Positions 33,714 through 41,195 of a stretch of 64,000 nt of DNA are shown piece after piece (positions within the stretch are counted from its first letter, which is position 1; every line of letters begins with the position of its first letter). Source of the stretch: Phytohabitans sp052068095 (GTDB taxonomy: Bacteria > Actinomycetota > Actinomycetes > Mycobacteriales > Micromonosporaceae); NCBI RefSeq assembly GCF_052068095.1, contig NZ_JBQHDG010000011.1:124001-188000 (forward strand). Reading direction: 5' to 3'. The position numbers and the translations under genes are program-made. Under the pieces are notes generated by a model that saw only the letters and a program-made list of their open reading frames with translations, was not told where the DNA came from and did no database searches.

Positions 33714-34694
33714 TCAGGCCAGGTCGTCCTCGTCCTTGAGGCGCCTGGTGTCGCGCAGTTCCACGTACGGCTCGCGGTCGGCGGGGTGGCCGGCGGCGAT
33801 CGCGCGGGCACGGTGCAGCTCGGCGTCGAACTCCGCGCCCAGCAGGACGGCGATGTTGGATATCCAGAGCCAGACGAAGAAGATGATGACGCCGCCGAGC
33901 ACACCGTAGGTCTTGTTGTACGAGGCGAAGTTGGCGACGTAGAGCGCGAAGCCGGCGGAGGCGACCAGCCACAGCAGCACCGCCAGCAGACCGCCCGGAC
34001 TGATCCACCGGAAGCCGCCCTGCCGAGCGTTGGGTGAGGCCCAGTAGAGCAGGGCGAACATCTGGCTGACGATCACCACCAGGATCGGCCACTTGACGAT
34101 GCCCCAGGCGGTGACCAGCACGGACCCCACGTTGAACGCGTCGCCGACACGCTGCGCCAGGTCGCCGGTCAGGACGACCATGATGGCGCTGACCGCCAGC
34201 AGAGCGCCGACCACGACCGTGACGCCGAGCCGGATCGGCACGGTCTTCCAGAACGGTCGGCCCTCGGGTACGTCGTAGATCGCGTTGGCGGCGCGCATGA
34301 ACGCCGCGATGTACCCGGATGCCGACCAGAGGGCGCCGGCGGCACCCACGATGGCCAGCAGTCCCGCGGCGCCCTGAGCCTCGGTGAGGCTCTGCGCTCC
34401 GTCGGCGAGGATGTCGCCCACCGGTCCCGGAGCGATGGTGCCCATGTTGTCGATCAGTGGCTGGAGGGCAGGGGTGCCGACCAGGCCGAGGATCGAGACG
34501 AGCAGGAGCAGCCCGGGAAAGATCGACAGCACGGCGTAGTAGGTCAGCGCCGCCGCCCAGTCGGTCAGCTTGTCCTCACCGAACTCCCGCACGGTCCGCC
34601 TCAGCACGCCCCACCAGGATCGGCCGGTCAGCTTGCTCGGCCGGTCCGGTACCCGTCGCGTGCGTACCGCTGGTTCACCTGACTCGTCGCTCAT
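33714..34694 (-). CDS. YihY/BrkB-family membrane protein
   Basis: A 326-residue protein from ATG 34694 with six hydrophobic helices and family motifs LTYYAVLSIFPGLLLLVS, WSASGYIAAFMRAANAIYDV, YKTYGVLGG-like (YNKTYGVLGG) and WLWISNIAVLLGAEFDAEL. This family was once called ribonuclease BN and is now regarded as an inner-membrane protein of unclear transport or envelope role. It converges with the response-regulator gene. A cytoplasmic charged tail closes the protein. Confidence 0.9.
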   Translation of the reverse strand: MSDESGEPAVRTRRVPDRPSKLTGRSWWGVLRRTVREFGEDKLTDWAAALTYYAVLSIFPGLLLLVSILGLVGTPALQPLIDNMGTIAPGPVGDILADGAQSLTEAQGAAGLLAIVGAAGALWSASGYIAAFMRAANAIYDVPEGRPFWKTVPIRLGVTVVVGALLAVSAIMVVLTGDLAQRVGDAFNVGSVLVTAWGIVKWPILVVIVSQMFALLYWASPNARQGGFRWISPGGLLAVLLWLVASAGFALYVANFASYNKTYGVLGGVIIFFVWLWISNIAVLLGAEFDAELHRARAIAAGHPADREPYVELRDTRRLKDEDDLA

Positions 34695-34901
34695 CGCGGT
34701 GCCTTTCCTCGCCCGTTCGACGGTGCCGAGCGCACGATGCGATCGACGTGGAGATCGGACACCACCGGTCACCGCTCGCAACGGGTGACGCCAGTGATGC
34801 CCGGGGCGGTTCGCCTCAAACAGGCCGTCCACCTCCGCCCTGGCCGCGGCGCTACCGTTGAGCCCGCGTCGAGGACGGGCGAGTGTGGCGGAGATGGTGG
34901 C

Positions 34902-35285
34902 ATGAAGATCGGTGAGCTGTCGCGCCGGACCGGCGTCAGCGTCCGCGCGCTGCGGCACTACGAGGCCGAGGGGCTGATCCGACCGGCCCGGAGCGCCAAC
35001 GGCTACCGTGCCTTCGACGAGGGCGCGGTCCAGGCCGTCGACCAGATCCGTGGGCTGATCGAGAGCGGCTTGCCGACCCGGATCATCCGCGAGATCCTGC
35101 CCTACCTCGACGGCCCCGCGGCGCTGATGCCCGAGGTGCCGTGCGCGTACATGCTCGGCGAAGTGGCCCGGCAGCGAGACCTGCTCGACCGCCGCATCCA
35201 GGCGCTGACGGGAAACCGCGACGCGCTCGAGGCCTACCTGCGCGCGGCCCGGTCGGCGGCTGAGACGGCGGACACCGCGGCTTGA
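34902..35285 (+). CDS. MerR-family transcriptional regulator
   Basis: A 127-residue protein from ATG 34902 with the MerR winged helix at the N-terminus (MKIGELSRRTGVSVRALRHY, EGLIRPARSANGYRAF) and a dimerisation coiled coil at ~80-120. One Cys (VPCAYM) lies in the linker, so it is not an obvious metal sensor. It is followed after 35 nt by an oxidoreductase gene. The spacer contains a textbook MerR operator, so it very likely controls that gene. Confidence 0.9.
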   Translation: MKIGELSRRTGVSVRALRHYEAEGLIRPARSANGYRAFDEGAVQAVDQIRGLIESGLPTRIIREILPYLDGPAALMPEVPCAYMLGEVARQRDLLDRRIQALTGNRDALEAYLRAARSAAETADTAA

Positions 35286-35314
35286 CCCTCCCGTAGGCGT
35301 GAGGGTTCTAGCGT
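35282..35314 (+). promoter_or_regulatory. MerR-type promoter and operator
   Basis: TTGACC (35282-35287) and TAGCGT (35309-35314) flank a perfect inverted repeat, ACCCTC (35285-35290) and GAGGGT (35301-35306). The spacer is longer than the usual 17 bp (about 19-21 bp depending on hexamer choice), as in MerR-regulated promoters. The -35 overlaps the merR stop codon. The -10 ends 6 nt before the next ATG, so the oxidoreductase mRNA is probably leaderless. Confidence 0.7.
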
Positions 35315-35320
35315 CCGGGC

Positions 35321-36313
35321 ATGGAGATCCCCACCAGCATGCGGGCGCTGGAGCAGCCCACCTGGAACGGCCCCGCGGACATGCGCCTGGTGACCGGCGC
35401 GCCCGTCCCGTCTCCGGGCCGGCACGACGTGCTGATCCGGGTCGGCGCCGCCGGCGTCAACTTCGCCGACGTCATGCGCGCCCGCGGCGCCTACCACGAC
35501 GGACCACGGCCGCCGTACATCGCCGGCTTCGAGGCCGCCGGCGAGATCGTCGCCGTGGGCCAGGCGGTCACCGGCCACGCGGTCGGTGACCACGTCATCG
35601 GCACCGGATACGGAGCGTTCGCCGACTACATGGTGCTGCCCGCCGCCGGTCTGGCGCCGGTGCCACCCGGCTGGGCCGACGAACAGGCGCTCGGCATGGT
35701 GCTCAACTGGGCGACCGCGCTGGCCGCGCTCCGCCCGCTCGGCCGCCTGACCGCCGGCGAGACCGTGCTGGTACACGCCGCGGCGGGCGGGGTCGGGCAG
35801 GCGGCCGTACGCCTGGGCAAGCACTACGGCGCCACGGTCATCGGCACCGCCTCGGCGGGCAAGCACGACGCGGTACGCGCGCTCGGCGCCGACCACACTG
35901 TCGACCACCGCACGGCCGACCTCGCCGCCGAGGTGCTCGACCTGACCGGCGGCCGAGGAGCCGACCTGGTGCTGGAGTCGGTCGGTGGCGCCGTGTTTCG
36001 GTCGAGCCTGACCGCCGCCCGGCGGGTGACCGGCCGGATCGTCGTGTACGGCATGGCCGGCGGCGAGGCGACCGTCACCAACCGCGAGCTCAACTTCGTC
36101 TACCCCGTCCAGCTGACCGGTCTTCACATCGGCAGCCTCGCCACGCACGCGCCGGCACTCTTCGCGCGGCTGGTGGCCGAGCTGGCCGCGCTGCGCGTCG
36201 CCGGCGTCTACCCGCCCGGCCAGCCCACCGTCTACGCCCTGCCCGACGGGCCGCGGGCCCTCACCGCGCTGGCCGCGGGCACCACGGTGGGCAAGCTCGC
36301 CCTGCGCCCCTGA
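35321..36313 (+). CDS. MDR-family quinone oxidoreductase-like protein
   Basis: A 330-residue medium-chain dehydrogenase/reductase. The N-terminal GroES-like domain contains VNFADVMRARGAY and PPYIAGFEAAGEIVAVG. The nucleotide-binding domain has VLVHAAAGGVGQAAVRLGK, the NADPH motif of quinone oxidoreductases. There are no zinc-ligand Cys residues, so it is the zinc-free type. It probably reduces quinones or enones with NADPH. It is the apparent target of the upstream MerR regulator, which suggests induction by a xenobiotic or oxidant. Confidence 0.9.
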   Translation: MEIPTSMRALEQPTWNGPADMRLVTGAPVPSPGRHDVLIRVGAAGVNFADVMRARGAYHDGPRPPYIAGFEAAGEIVAVGQAVTGHAVGDHVIGTGYGAFADYMVLPAAGLAPVPPGWADEQALGMVLNWATALAALRPLGRLTAGETVLVHAAAGGVGQAAVRLGKHYGATVIGTASAGKHDAVRALGADHTVDHRTADLAAEVLDLTGGRGADLVLESVGGAVFRSSLTAARRVTGRIVVYGMAGGEATVTNRELNFVYPVQLTGLHIGSLATHAPALFARLVAELAALRVAGVYPPGQPTVYALPDGPRALTALAAGTTVGKLALRP

Positions 36314-36330
36314 GCGCGGGGAGGCCGTCA

Positions 36331-36555
36331 CGACACCTGGACGAGCTGCCACTGCTGTTCGGCGGCGTCGCGTACGTGTCGCCGCCGCTGACCACCGTCC
36401 GCCAACCGTTCGACGCCGTCGCGCGGGAGGGCCTGATGCTCCTCGTCCAGGCCATCGAGAAACCCCAACGCCGACCCACCGCCGGCGACCGACCCACCGG
36501 TCGAGCTGGTCGTCCGCGCGTCCACCGCGCCGCAACCCCGCGACGATCCGCCTAA
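36331..36555 (+). pseudogene. frameshifted remnant of a LacI-family regulator C-terminus
   Basis: One frame reads DELPLLFGGVAYVSPPLTTV then RQPFDAVAREGLMLLVQAIE. This is the signature end of LacI-family effector domains (SPPLTTVRQPxxxxG). The natural continuation, DPPVELVVRASTAP, is present but in another frame after about 36460. The HTH and most of the effector domain are missing. A deletion plus a frameshift explains this. It begins directly after the oxidoreductase stop. Confidence 0.65.
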
Positions 36556-36603
36556 CGCGCTTTGCGAGTCGAGGTCGCCGCCCGTCGTGGCGTCACTTCG
36601 AGG

Positions 36604-36728
36604 CAGATTTTCCCACGTCCGCGTCAGTGGCGGACCGTATGCTCCCGCGGGCACCGCTCCCGGCCGGCGGCTCGCCAGGGCGAGCCGAATTCCCCGGCCG
36701 TCCACTGCCAGGTCCGCGCGACAAGCCC
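36604..36728 (-). repeat. dispersed repeat copy A (inverted relative to B and C)
   Basis: About 125 bp that match copy B (37199-37322) in inverted orientation. They share a 43-bp identical core (36633-36675 against 37251-37293) and the outer CAGATTT end. An internal GGCTCGC/GCGAGCC hairpin is present. Copy C at 59032-59141 is a third, more diverged member. Confidence 0.8.
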
Positions 36729-36810
36729 TCCGGGTATGTTCGCGGACAGCCGCGTGCGCCTACCTGCGACATCCTGACGCGGCGTTACCAGCGCCGGGGG
36801 TCGGGCTTTG

Positions 36811-36859
36811 AGATCTAGGAGACTTAGGGCTGCTATGGCGCCCTAACTCTCCAAGATCT
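36811..36859. repeat. 20-bp inverted repeat with 9-nt loop
   Basis: Arms 36811-36830 and 36840-36859 pair with two mismatches and are bounded by AGATCT on both sides. It lies between repeat copies A and B in gene-free sequence. It could be a terminator, an RNA structure or an internal feature of a small mobile element. Apart from this hairpin I see no gene in 36729-37198. Confidence 0.65.
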
Positions 36860-37198
36860 GGCATCGGACGCGGTTCACGGCCCTGTGGCGGTTACTCGCG
36901 GTGATGGCGCCTCTGTCGGGTCTGGTGCCCGTCGCCCTCGGCAATGGACATCGTGGACAAAGGAACCGTGCGTCCCTGGGTGAGCGTGGCCAGCGGCGGA
37001 CGGGTGAGGCGCCGCCCACATGCTGCGCCGCATCCCCAACCAGTGAGAAGGTGGGCCCCGGCCGGAGCCCGAGGCCCCGCCGGAGGCGCACCAACCGCAA
37101 CCACAAACAAACCCGGAAGGAGCGGAGAAGCGATTCAAATCCGAAAGTCGAGGGGCCAATGGATACCAAGATCTGGGGGCGGGCATGGTCTTGCCCGT

Positions 37199-37322
37199 GG
37201 GCTTGGACTGCGGGGCTGGCAGTGGACGGCCGGGGGTTTCGGCGAGCGCTGCGAGCCGCCGGCCGGGAGCGGTGCCCGCGGGAGCATACGGTCTACAGCT
37301 GACGCGGGCGTGGGCAAATCTG
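37199..37322 (+). repeat. dispersed repeat copy B
   Basis: About 124 bp that form an inverted pair with copy A, about 470 bp apart, and a direct match to copy C at 59 kb. The pair encloses the 20-bp hairpin, so 36604-37322 as a whole looks like a 719-bp unit with long imperfect terminal inverted repeats. No transposase is encoded. Confidence 0.8.
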
Positions 37323-37369
37323 TCTTGAGAAGGTCACGAAGGACAGGCGCCCCGACCCCGGAAACGTCT

Positions 37370-38656
37370 CTAGTGGAACTCGTAGGCGCCGCGGTCGGGG
37401 GCGGCTACGCCGTCTCCGTTGCCGTCCTGGGGGATGGCGACGCCGTCGAGGTCGGTCGGGTAGCTGGCGTCGGTGGCGGTGTCGACCATCGGGCTGCCGG
37501 CGGTGGGACGCAGGTCTCCGGCGGCCGCGTCGCGAAACAGTGGGTCGGCCCATGTGTCGTCCGCGGCGGGGACACCGTCGAATGTGGCGCCGTGGTAGAT
37601 GTTGTTGCCGCCGGCGTAGGCGCCGTCGGTGTATCCGGAGCGGTATCCCGCCACCAGTACGTTGTCGCGGGCCTCGAGGATCGTGGCGTCGCAACCGCCG
37701 TAGCAGGCCAGGCCGTAGCTCTGCGTGCCGGTCAGGTAGACCGTGTTGTGGCGGAACACCGTGCCGGTGACCGGGCCGAACGGATCCCTCGAGCCGCGCG
37801 TGACAAGGCCCGCCGCGATGTCCAGAGTGGAGCGTACGACGTTGTAGGCGTAGACGTTGCCGTGCGAGCCGGCGCTGCCGAGCTCGGCGAAAGCGACGTT
37901 GTCGACGGCGATGTTGTGGTGGATGACGTTTTCCCGGCCGCCGTACACCTCGACCGCGCCACCGTCGCGGCCGTAGTCGTGGGAGAACGCGTCGCTGCCG
38001 GAGATCCGGTTTCCGGCGACCTCGGTCCGCAGCCCGTGGAGCAGGATGCCGAAGGCGCCGTAGTCGTCGTCCCCGCCGGGCGTGTTCACGACCATGCGGT
38101 TGTTGTCGACGATGTCGTTGTCCAGGATGCGGGCGTCGGCGGAGCCCTGGTCGACCTCGATGCCCGTGGTGTTGTTGCTGACGATGTTGTGGCTCACCAC
38201 CACCGCGTCGCCCCGGATCAGCACGCCGCCCGACCCGGCGCAGTTGTGGATGTCGAGGTAGGTCATCGTCACGTAGGACCCGTCGAGGGTGACGCAGTGG
38301 CCGCCGGTGCCCACGGACTCGATGACCGGGGTGTTTCCGGTGGCGCCGTACGCGCTGACGACGATCGGAGCATCCGGGGTGCCGCTGGCGCTGACCACGA
38401 GCTGGTCCGGAAAGCGGCTTCCGCGGGCGAGCAGGAGCTGGTCGCCAGGGGTGAGGCCGGCGGCGCTCGCTCGGGACAGCGTGCGCCACGCCCGGTCCGG
38501 AGACGCGCCGTCGCGGGCGTCGTCGCCGTTGACACTGTCCACGTAGTACATGGTGGCGGCCGCGGCCGCCGGTCGGGCGCCGGCGACGGCCCCGGCCGGC
38601 GCGAGCACGAGAGTAGCGGTGATCAGTGTGGCCAGCCGGTGGTCGTGGCTCAGCAT
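37370..38656 (-). CDS. secreted right-handed parallel beta-helix protein
   Basis: A 428-residue protein from ATG 38656 with GGGGAG four nt upstream. A signal peptide ends near residue 34 (PAAAAA). The mature part opens with YYVDSVNGDDARDG and GASPDRAWRTLSRA, the entry typical of pectate-lyase-like beta-helices. Coil repeats rich in N, G and V follow (VVSHNIVSNNTTGIEV, NDIVDNN, IHHNIAVDN), with a C-terminal GAYEFH closure seen in choice-of-anchor-Q type proteins. A polysaccharide lyase or carbohydrate-binding role is the family expectation; no catalytic residues are assigned. Confidence 0.85.
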   Translation of the reverse strand: MLSHDHRLATLITATLVLAPAGAVAGARPAAAAATMYYVDSVNGDDARDGASPDRAWRTLSRASAAGLTPGDQLLLARGSRFPDQLVVSASGTPDAPIVVSAYGATGNTPVIESVGTGGHCVTLDGSYVTMTYLDIHNCAGSGGVLIRGDAVVVSHNIVSNNTTGIEVDQGSADARILDNDIVDNNRMVVNTPGGDDDYGAFGILLHGLRTEVAGNRISGSDAFSHDYGRDGGAVEVYGGRENVIHHNIAVDNVAFAELGSAGSHGNVYAYNVVRSTLDIAAGLVTRGSRDPFGPVTGTVFRHNTVYLTGTQSYGLACYGGCDATILEARDNVLVAGYRSGYTDGAYAGGNNIYHGATFDGVPAADDTWADPLFRDAAAGDLRPTAGSPMVDTATDASYPTDLDGVAIPQDGNGDGVAAPDRGAYEFH

Positions 38657-38753
38657 GGTTCTCCCCTGGACGTGAGGCCCGCACCGTCCTGCGGCATTCA
38701 CCGCTGCCTATACCCTGCCGGATGTAGCGGCACACGCACGAACCGCGGGACGG

Positions 38754-39203
38754 TCAGCCGGTCGGCTGTTCCAGCTTTCGCAGGACCTGCTCGGTGGCCT
38801 GGCGGAGCACGCGGCGCCCGCCGAGTACGAGCAGGACCGCTATCAGCCTTCCCTTCAGGCTCGCCGGCCGGCGGTCGACGGTGACGTGGATGTGGCTGCC
38901 GGTGCCGTCCGGCGTCACCCGGTACAGCCAGGAGCTGCCGGGACGCCACGTATTCGACTCGGTGGTCTCCACCCGTACCGTGCCCGGGGTGGACCAGTCG
39001 TAGCGGTTGCGCTCCCACACGCCGCCGGCCAGCGACGAGCCCTCGGTGACGTCGGCCGAGTCCGCGGCGACCTCGTGGACCTTGAGGTGCTGGGCGTCGA
39101 TGTTCGGCCAGACGTCGGCGCGGGCAGCGGAGAAGTCGGTCAGCGCACCGATGAACCGCTCGGGCGAAACCCCACTTTTGATGTCGAACTCGACTCGCGG
39201 CAT
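38754..39203 (-). CDS. SRPBCC-fold protein
   Basis: A 149-residue protein with the START/SRPBCC pattern: N-terminal FDIKSGVSPERFIGALTDFS, a central WERNRYDWSTPGTVRVETTE strand series and a long C-terminal helix (GRRVLRQATEQVLRKLEQ). Such proteins bind hydrophobic ligands or act as polyketide cyclase-like folds. The ligand is unknown. It is divergent from the ECF sigma gene with about 150 nt between. Confidence 0.8.
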   Translation of the reverse strand: MPRVEFDIKSGVSPERFIGALTDFSAARADVWPNIDAQHLKVHEVAADSADVTEGSSLAGGVWERNRYDWSTPGTVRVETTESNTWRPGSSWLYRVTPDGTGSHIHVTVDRRPASLKGRLIAVLLVLGGRRVLRQATEQVLRKLEQPTG

Positions 39204-39356
39204 CGCAGGCCTCCATCTGCGTCAGGCCCCTCTGTGGTTTGGGGGCCCCGACACGTCAGCTTCTCACCAGTGGCCGATCCGTGGATGGCCGTCGCGCGAA
39301 CCTGGTGCAACCGTGCCGCCGCACCGGTCGTGTCTGATGTACATGCGGGAGGGCAG

Positions 39357-39857
39357 ATGCGCGACGCGGACGGCTTCGACGAGTTCTACCGGGCGACATC
39401 GGCCCGGATGCTGCGCTACGGGTTTGCCCTGACCGGCGACCTGCCCGAAGCGCAGGATCTGGTGCAGGAGGCGTACGTGCGCGCCTGGCAACGGTGGCGC
39501 CGGCTGGCCGGGTACGACCACGTCGAGGGGTGGGTGCGGCTGGTGCTGACCCGGCTCGCCACCGACAGTTGGCGGCGCCTGCGCAACAGGCGGTTGGCCG
39601 CGCGCCGCGCCGGTCCACCGGGCGACATCCCTCCACCGAGCGAAGACACCGTGTTGCTCGTCGCCGCGATGCGCCGGTTGCCCACCGCCCAGCGCCGGGC
39701 CGTCGCGCTGCACTACCTGTGTGACATGTCGGTGGCCGAGATCGCCGTCGAGACCGGATCTTCTCCCGGAACGGTCAAGTCCTGGCTGTCCCGCGGGCGG
39801 GCGGGGCTGGCCGCCGTACTCGACGACCTGATGCGGGAGGCGAACGATGTCGCCTGA
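39357..39857 (+). CDS. ECF sigma factor (SigE-family type)
   Basis: A 166-residue protein from ATG 39357 after GGGAGGG. Region 2 reads FDEFYRATSARMLRYGFALT then EAQDLVQEAYVRAWQRWRRL. Region 4 reads RLPTAQRRAVALHYLCDMSV and GTVKSWLSRGRAGL. This is a complete compact ECF factor that would direct RNA polymerase to its own promoters. An in-frame extension upstream exists but has no sigma-like sequence. Its stop overlaps the start of the next gene by 11 nt, so the neighbour is a likely modulator. Confidence 0.88.
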   Translation: MRDADGFDEFYRATSARMLRYGFALTGDLPEAQDLVQEAYVRAWQRWRRLAGYDHVEGWVRLVLTRLATDSWRRLRNRRLAARRAGPPGDIPPPSEDTVLLVAAMRRLPTAQRRAVALHYLCDMSVAEIAVETGSSPGTVKSWLSRGRAGLAAVLDDLMREANDVA

Positions 39858-40752
39858 CCTGGACCGGATGTTCTCCGCGCTGCGGGCGGACGTGGACCGC
39901 GCGGGCCTGTCCGCGCCGGATGGGCTGCGCGAGCGTGTCGACAGGCGCACCCGGCGGCGCGCCATCGCGGGCCTGGTCGCGATCGCGGTGCTTGTCGGCG
40001 GCGTGTCGATCGGCGCACGGGAGCTGCTCGCCGGCCCGGTCGCGCCGGCGCCACAGCCCGGTGAAACCGCCACGCCGACGCCGGCGCCGTCACCCCCGGC
40101 CGCGCCGGTTTCCGAGGAGCCCTATCCCGTCGGCTCGCCGCTGTCGATGCCGGCCGGCTGTGACGAGATCCTGGTGTTCCCGTACGACGGACCGGCGCCC
40201 GCCGGCCAGGCGTTGCCCGCCTCGGTGATGCTGCGCGCGAGCGACTGGGGCAGGTGCTACGCGATGGTCGGCGACCACGCCGGCTACCCGGCCTGGGAGC
40301 GGGGCAAGCTGCCCAGGCCGCAGCCGGACCTGTGCCTCGACGAAGAGCCGTACCGCGCGGACTCGGACCGGGTCGCCGGCCGCTTCCGGCGGTTCGCGGG
40401 CGGCCCGGAGGTGTTCGGCTACGAGTCCGTCACCCGCTACCGGGCCGGCGGCGCCGGGGCGTTCCTGGACGAGGTGCGGGACCGGGTCGCCCGGTGTGCC
40501 ACGTTCTCACCCGATCAGAGCGGGGATGTGACGTGGCGGGCGCAGATCGCCGAGCGCGACTTCACCGGCGACGAGAGCCTGCTCGTCTACGTCGGAGTCG
40601 GCACCGCCGCCGAGCCGAGCTACCCCGGTTGGTGGGTGGGTGTCGCCCGGGTCGGCGACCTCGTGGTCGTCGTCGAACCCGGGTCCGACCTGGGCGGGAG
40701 CCGCGCCTTCGCGAAGACCATGACCCGCAAGGCCGTGCAGCGGGCGGGCTAG
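39847..40752 (+). CDS. single-pass membrane protein, putative sigma-factor partner
   Basis: A 301-residue protein from ATG 39847, translationally coupled to the ECF gene. The N-terminal ~40 residues (MSPDLDRMFSALRADVD) are cytoplasmic, residues ~41-60 span the membrane, a Pro/Ala linker follows, and the ~200-residue outer domain contains conserved-looking Cys pairs. The position and topology are those of anti-sigma factors, but no zinc-binding HxxxCxxC motif is visible. Its regulatory role is inferred from context only. Confidence 0.7.
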   Translation: MSPDLDRMFSALRADVDRAGLSAPDGLRERVDRRTRRRAIAGLVAIAVLVGGVSIGARELLAGPVAPAPQPGETATPTPAPSPPAAPVSEEPYPVGSPLSMPAGCDEILVFPYDGPAPAGQALPASVMLRASDWGRCYAMVGDHAGYPAWERGKLPRPQPDLCLDEEPYRADSDRVAGRFRRFAGGPEVFGYESVTRYRAGGAGAFLDEVRDRVARCATFSPDQSGDVTWRAQIAERDFTGDESLLVYVGVGTAAEPSYPGWWVGVARVGDLVVVVEPGSDLGGSRAFAKTMTRKAVQRAG

Positions 40753-40769
40753 CCGAAGATTCGCTGAGG

Positions 40770-40783
40770 ATGACGAACGTCAT
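40770..40783. promoter_or_regulatory. palindromic operator upstream of precursor A
   Basis: ATGACGAACGTCAT has perfect 6-bp arms around AA. A near copy, ATGACACTCGTCAT, lies at 56194-56207 upstream of precursor B at a comparable distance from the shared hairpin. It is a candidate binding site for the cluster's NarL-type response regulators. Confidence 0.55.
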
Positions 40784-40872
40784 GGGTGCACACGTGTGCC
40801 CGCGCACTTCCGCAGCGGGAGCCGAGGTCGCAGACTGATGACCACCGATTGAACGGATCACCAGACAAAGAT

Positions 40873-40901
40873 CGCTGCGGGCAGTCCAGATGCCCGCAGC
40901 G
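40873..40901 (+). promoter_or_regulatory. hairpin with GTCCAGA loop upstream of precursor A
   Basis: An 11-bp perfect stem (CGCTGCGGGCA / TGCCCGCAGCG) encloses the 7-nt loop GTCCAGA. The 16-mer CAGTCCAGATGCCCGC recurs identically at 56300-56315. It could be an RNA element of the 5' leader or a dyad operator. Confidence 0.6.
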
Positions 40902-40968
40902 CTCATCCGATGGTACCCCGAGTATCAGAGGTCACGCATGCCTCCGGTCGAACAAGGGAGAGTCGCCA

Positions 40969-41192
40969 TGTCCGACGCGCCGACCGTAACCTCCCCGCCG
41001 CACACCGACACCCGGTCCGAGGACAGGGCGCGCGCGCAGCGACTTGTCGCCGCCTGGCTCGCCGGCACCGCCACCCCGCCCGAGGACCACCTGCGGATCG
41101 AGCCGCTGCGGGGTGACGCCGGCAGCGAGCTGTGCTTCTGCGCCGGCACGTTCTGCTGGCCGCCCCTCCCGCCCCGCACCCACCGGGAGTAG
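40969..41192 (+). CDS. candidate RiPP precursor A
   Basis: A 74-residue peptide from ATG 40969 with GGGAG upstream. The N-terminal half is polar and helical (SEDRARAQRLVAAWLAG). The C-terminus carries Cys56, Cys58 and Cys63 with Thr61, Ser53 and Trp64 in SELCFCAGTFCWPPLPP. An AG at 51-52 precedes the Cys-rich part, as it does in precursors B and C, and may mark the leader cut site. The leader is not of the NHLP type. It sits 3 nt before the P450 gene and heads the biosynthetic operon. Cys and Ser/Thr suit azol(in)e formation and dehydration. Its precursor status is inferred from size, composition and position. Confidence 0.65.
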
Positions 41193-41195
41193 TCC

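Noticed and set aside
36843..37169. Short frames on either strand in the inverted-repeat unit, including ones ending in a TVYS-like peptide
   Set aside because: They lie in or beside the dispersed repeats, with no ribosome site or protein-like composition. Similar ends recur only because the DNA is repeated.
36900..37180. Possible structured RNA such as a riboswitch or tRNA in the gene-free segment
   Set aside because: No tRNA arms, anticodon stem or known riboswitch core could be traced; only the 36811-36859 hairpin is convincing.
39847..40752. Assignment of the ECF neighbour as a zinc-binding anti-sigma factor
   Set aside because: No HxxxCxxC motif in the cytoplasmic N-terminus, so only a context-based partner call was kept.
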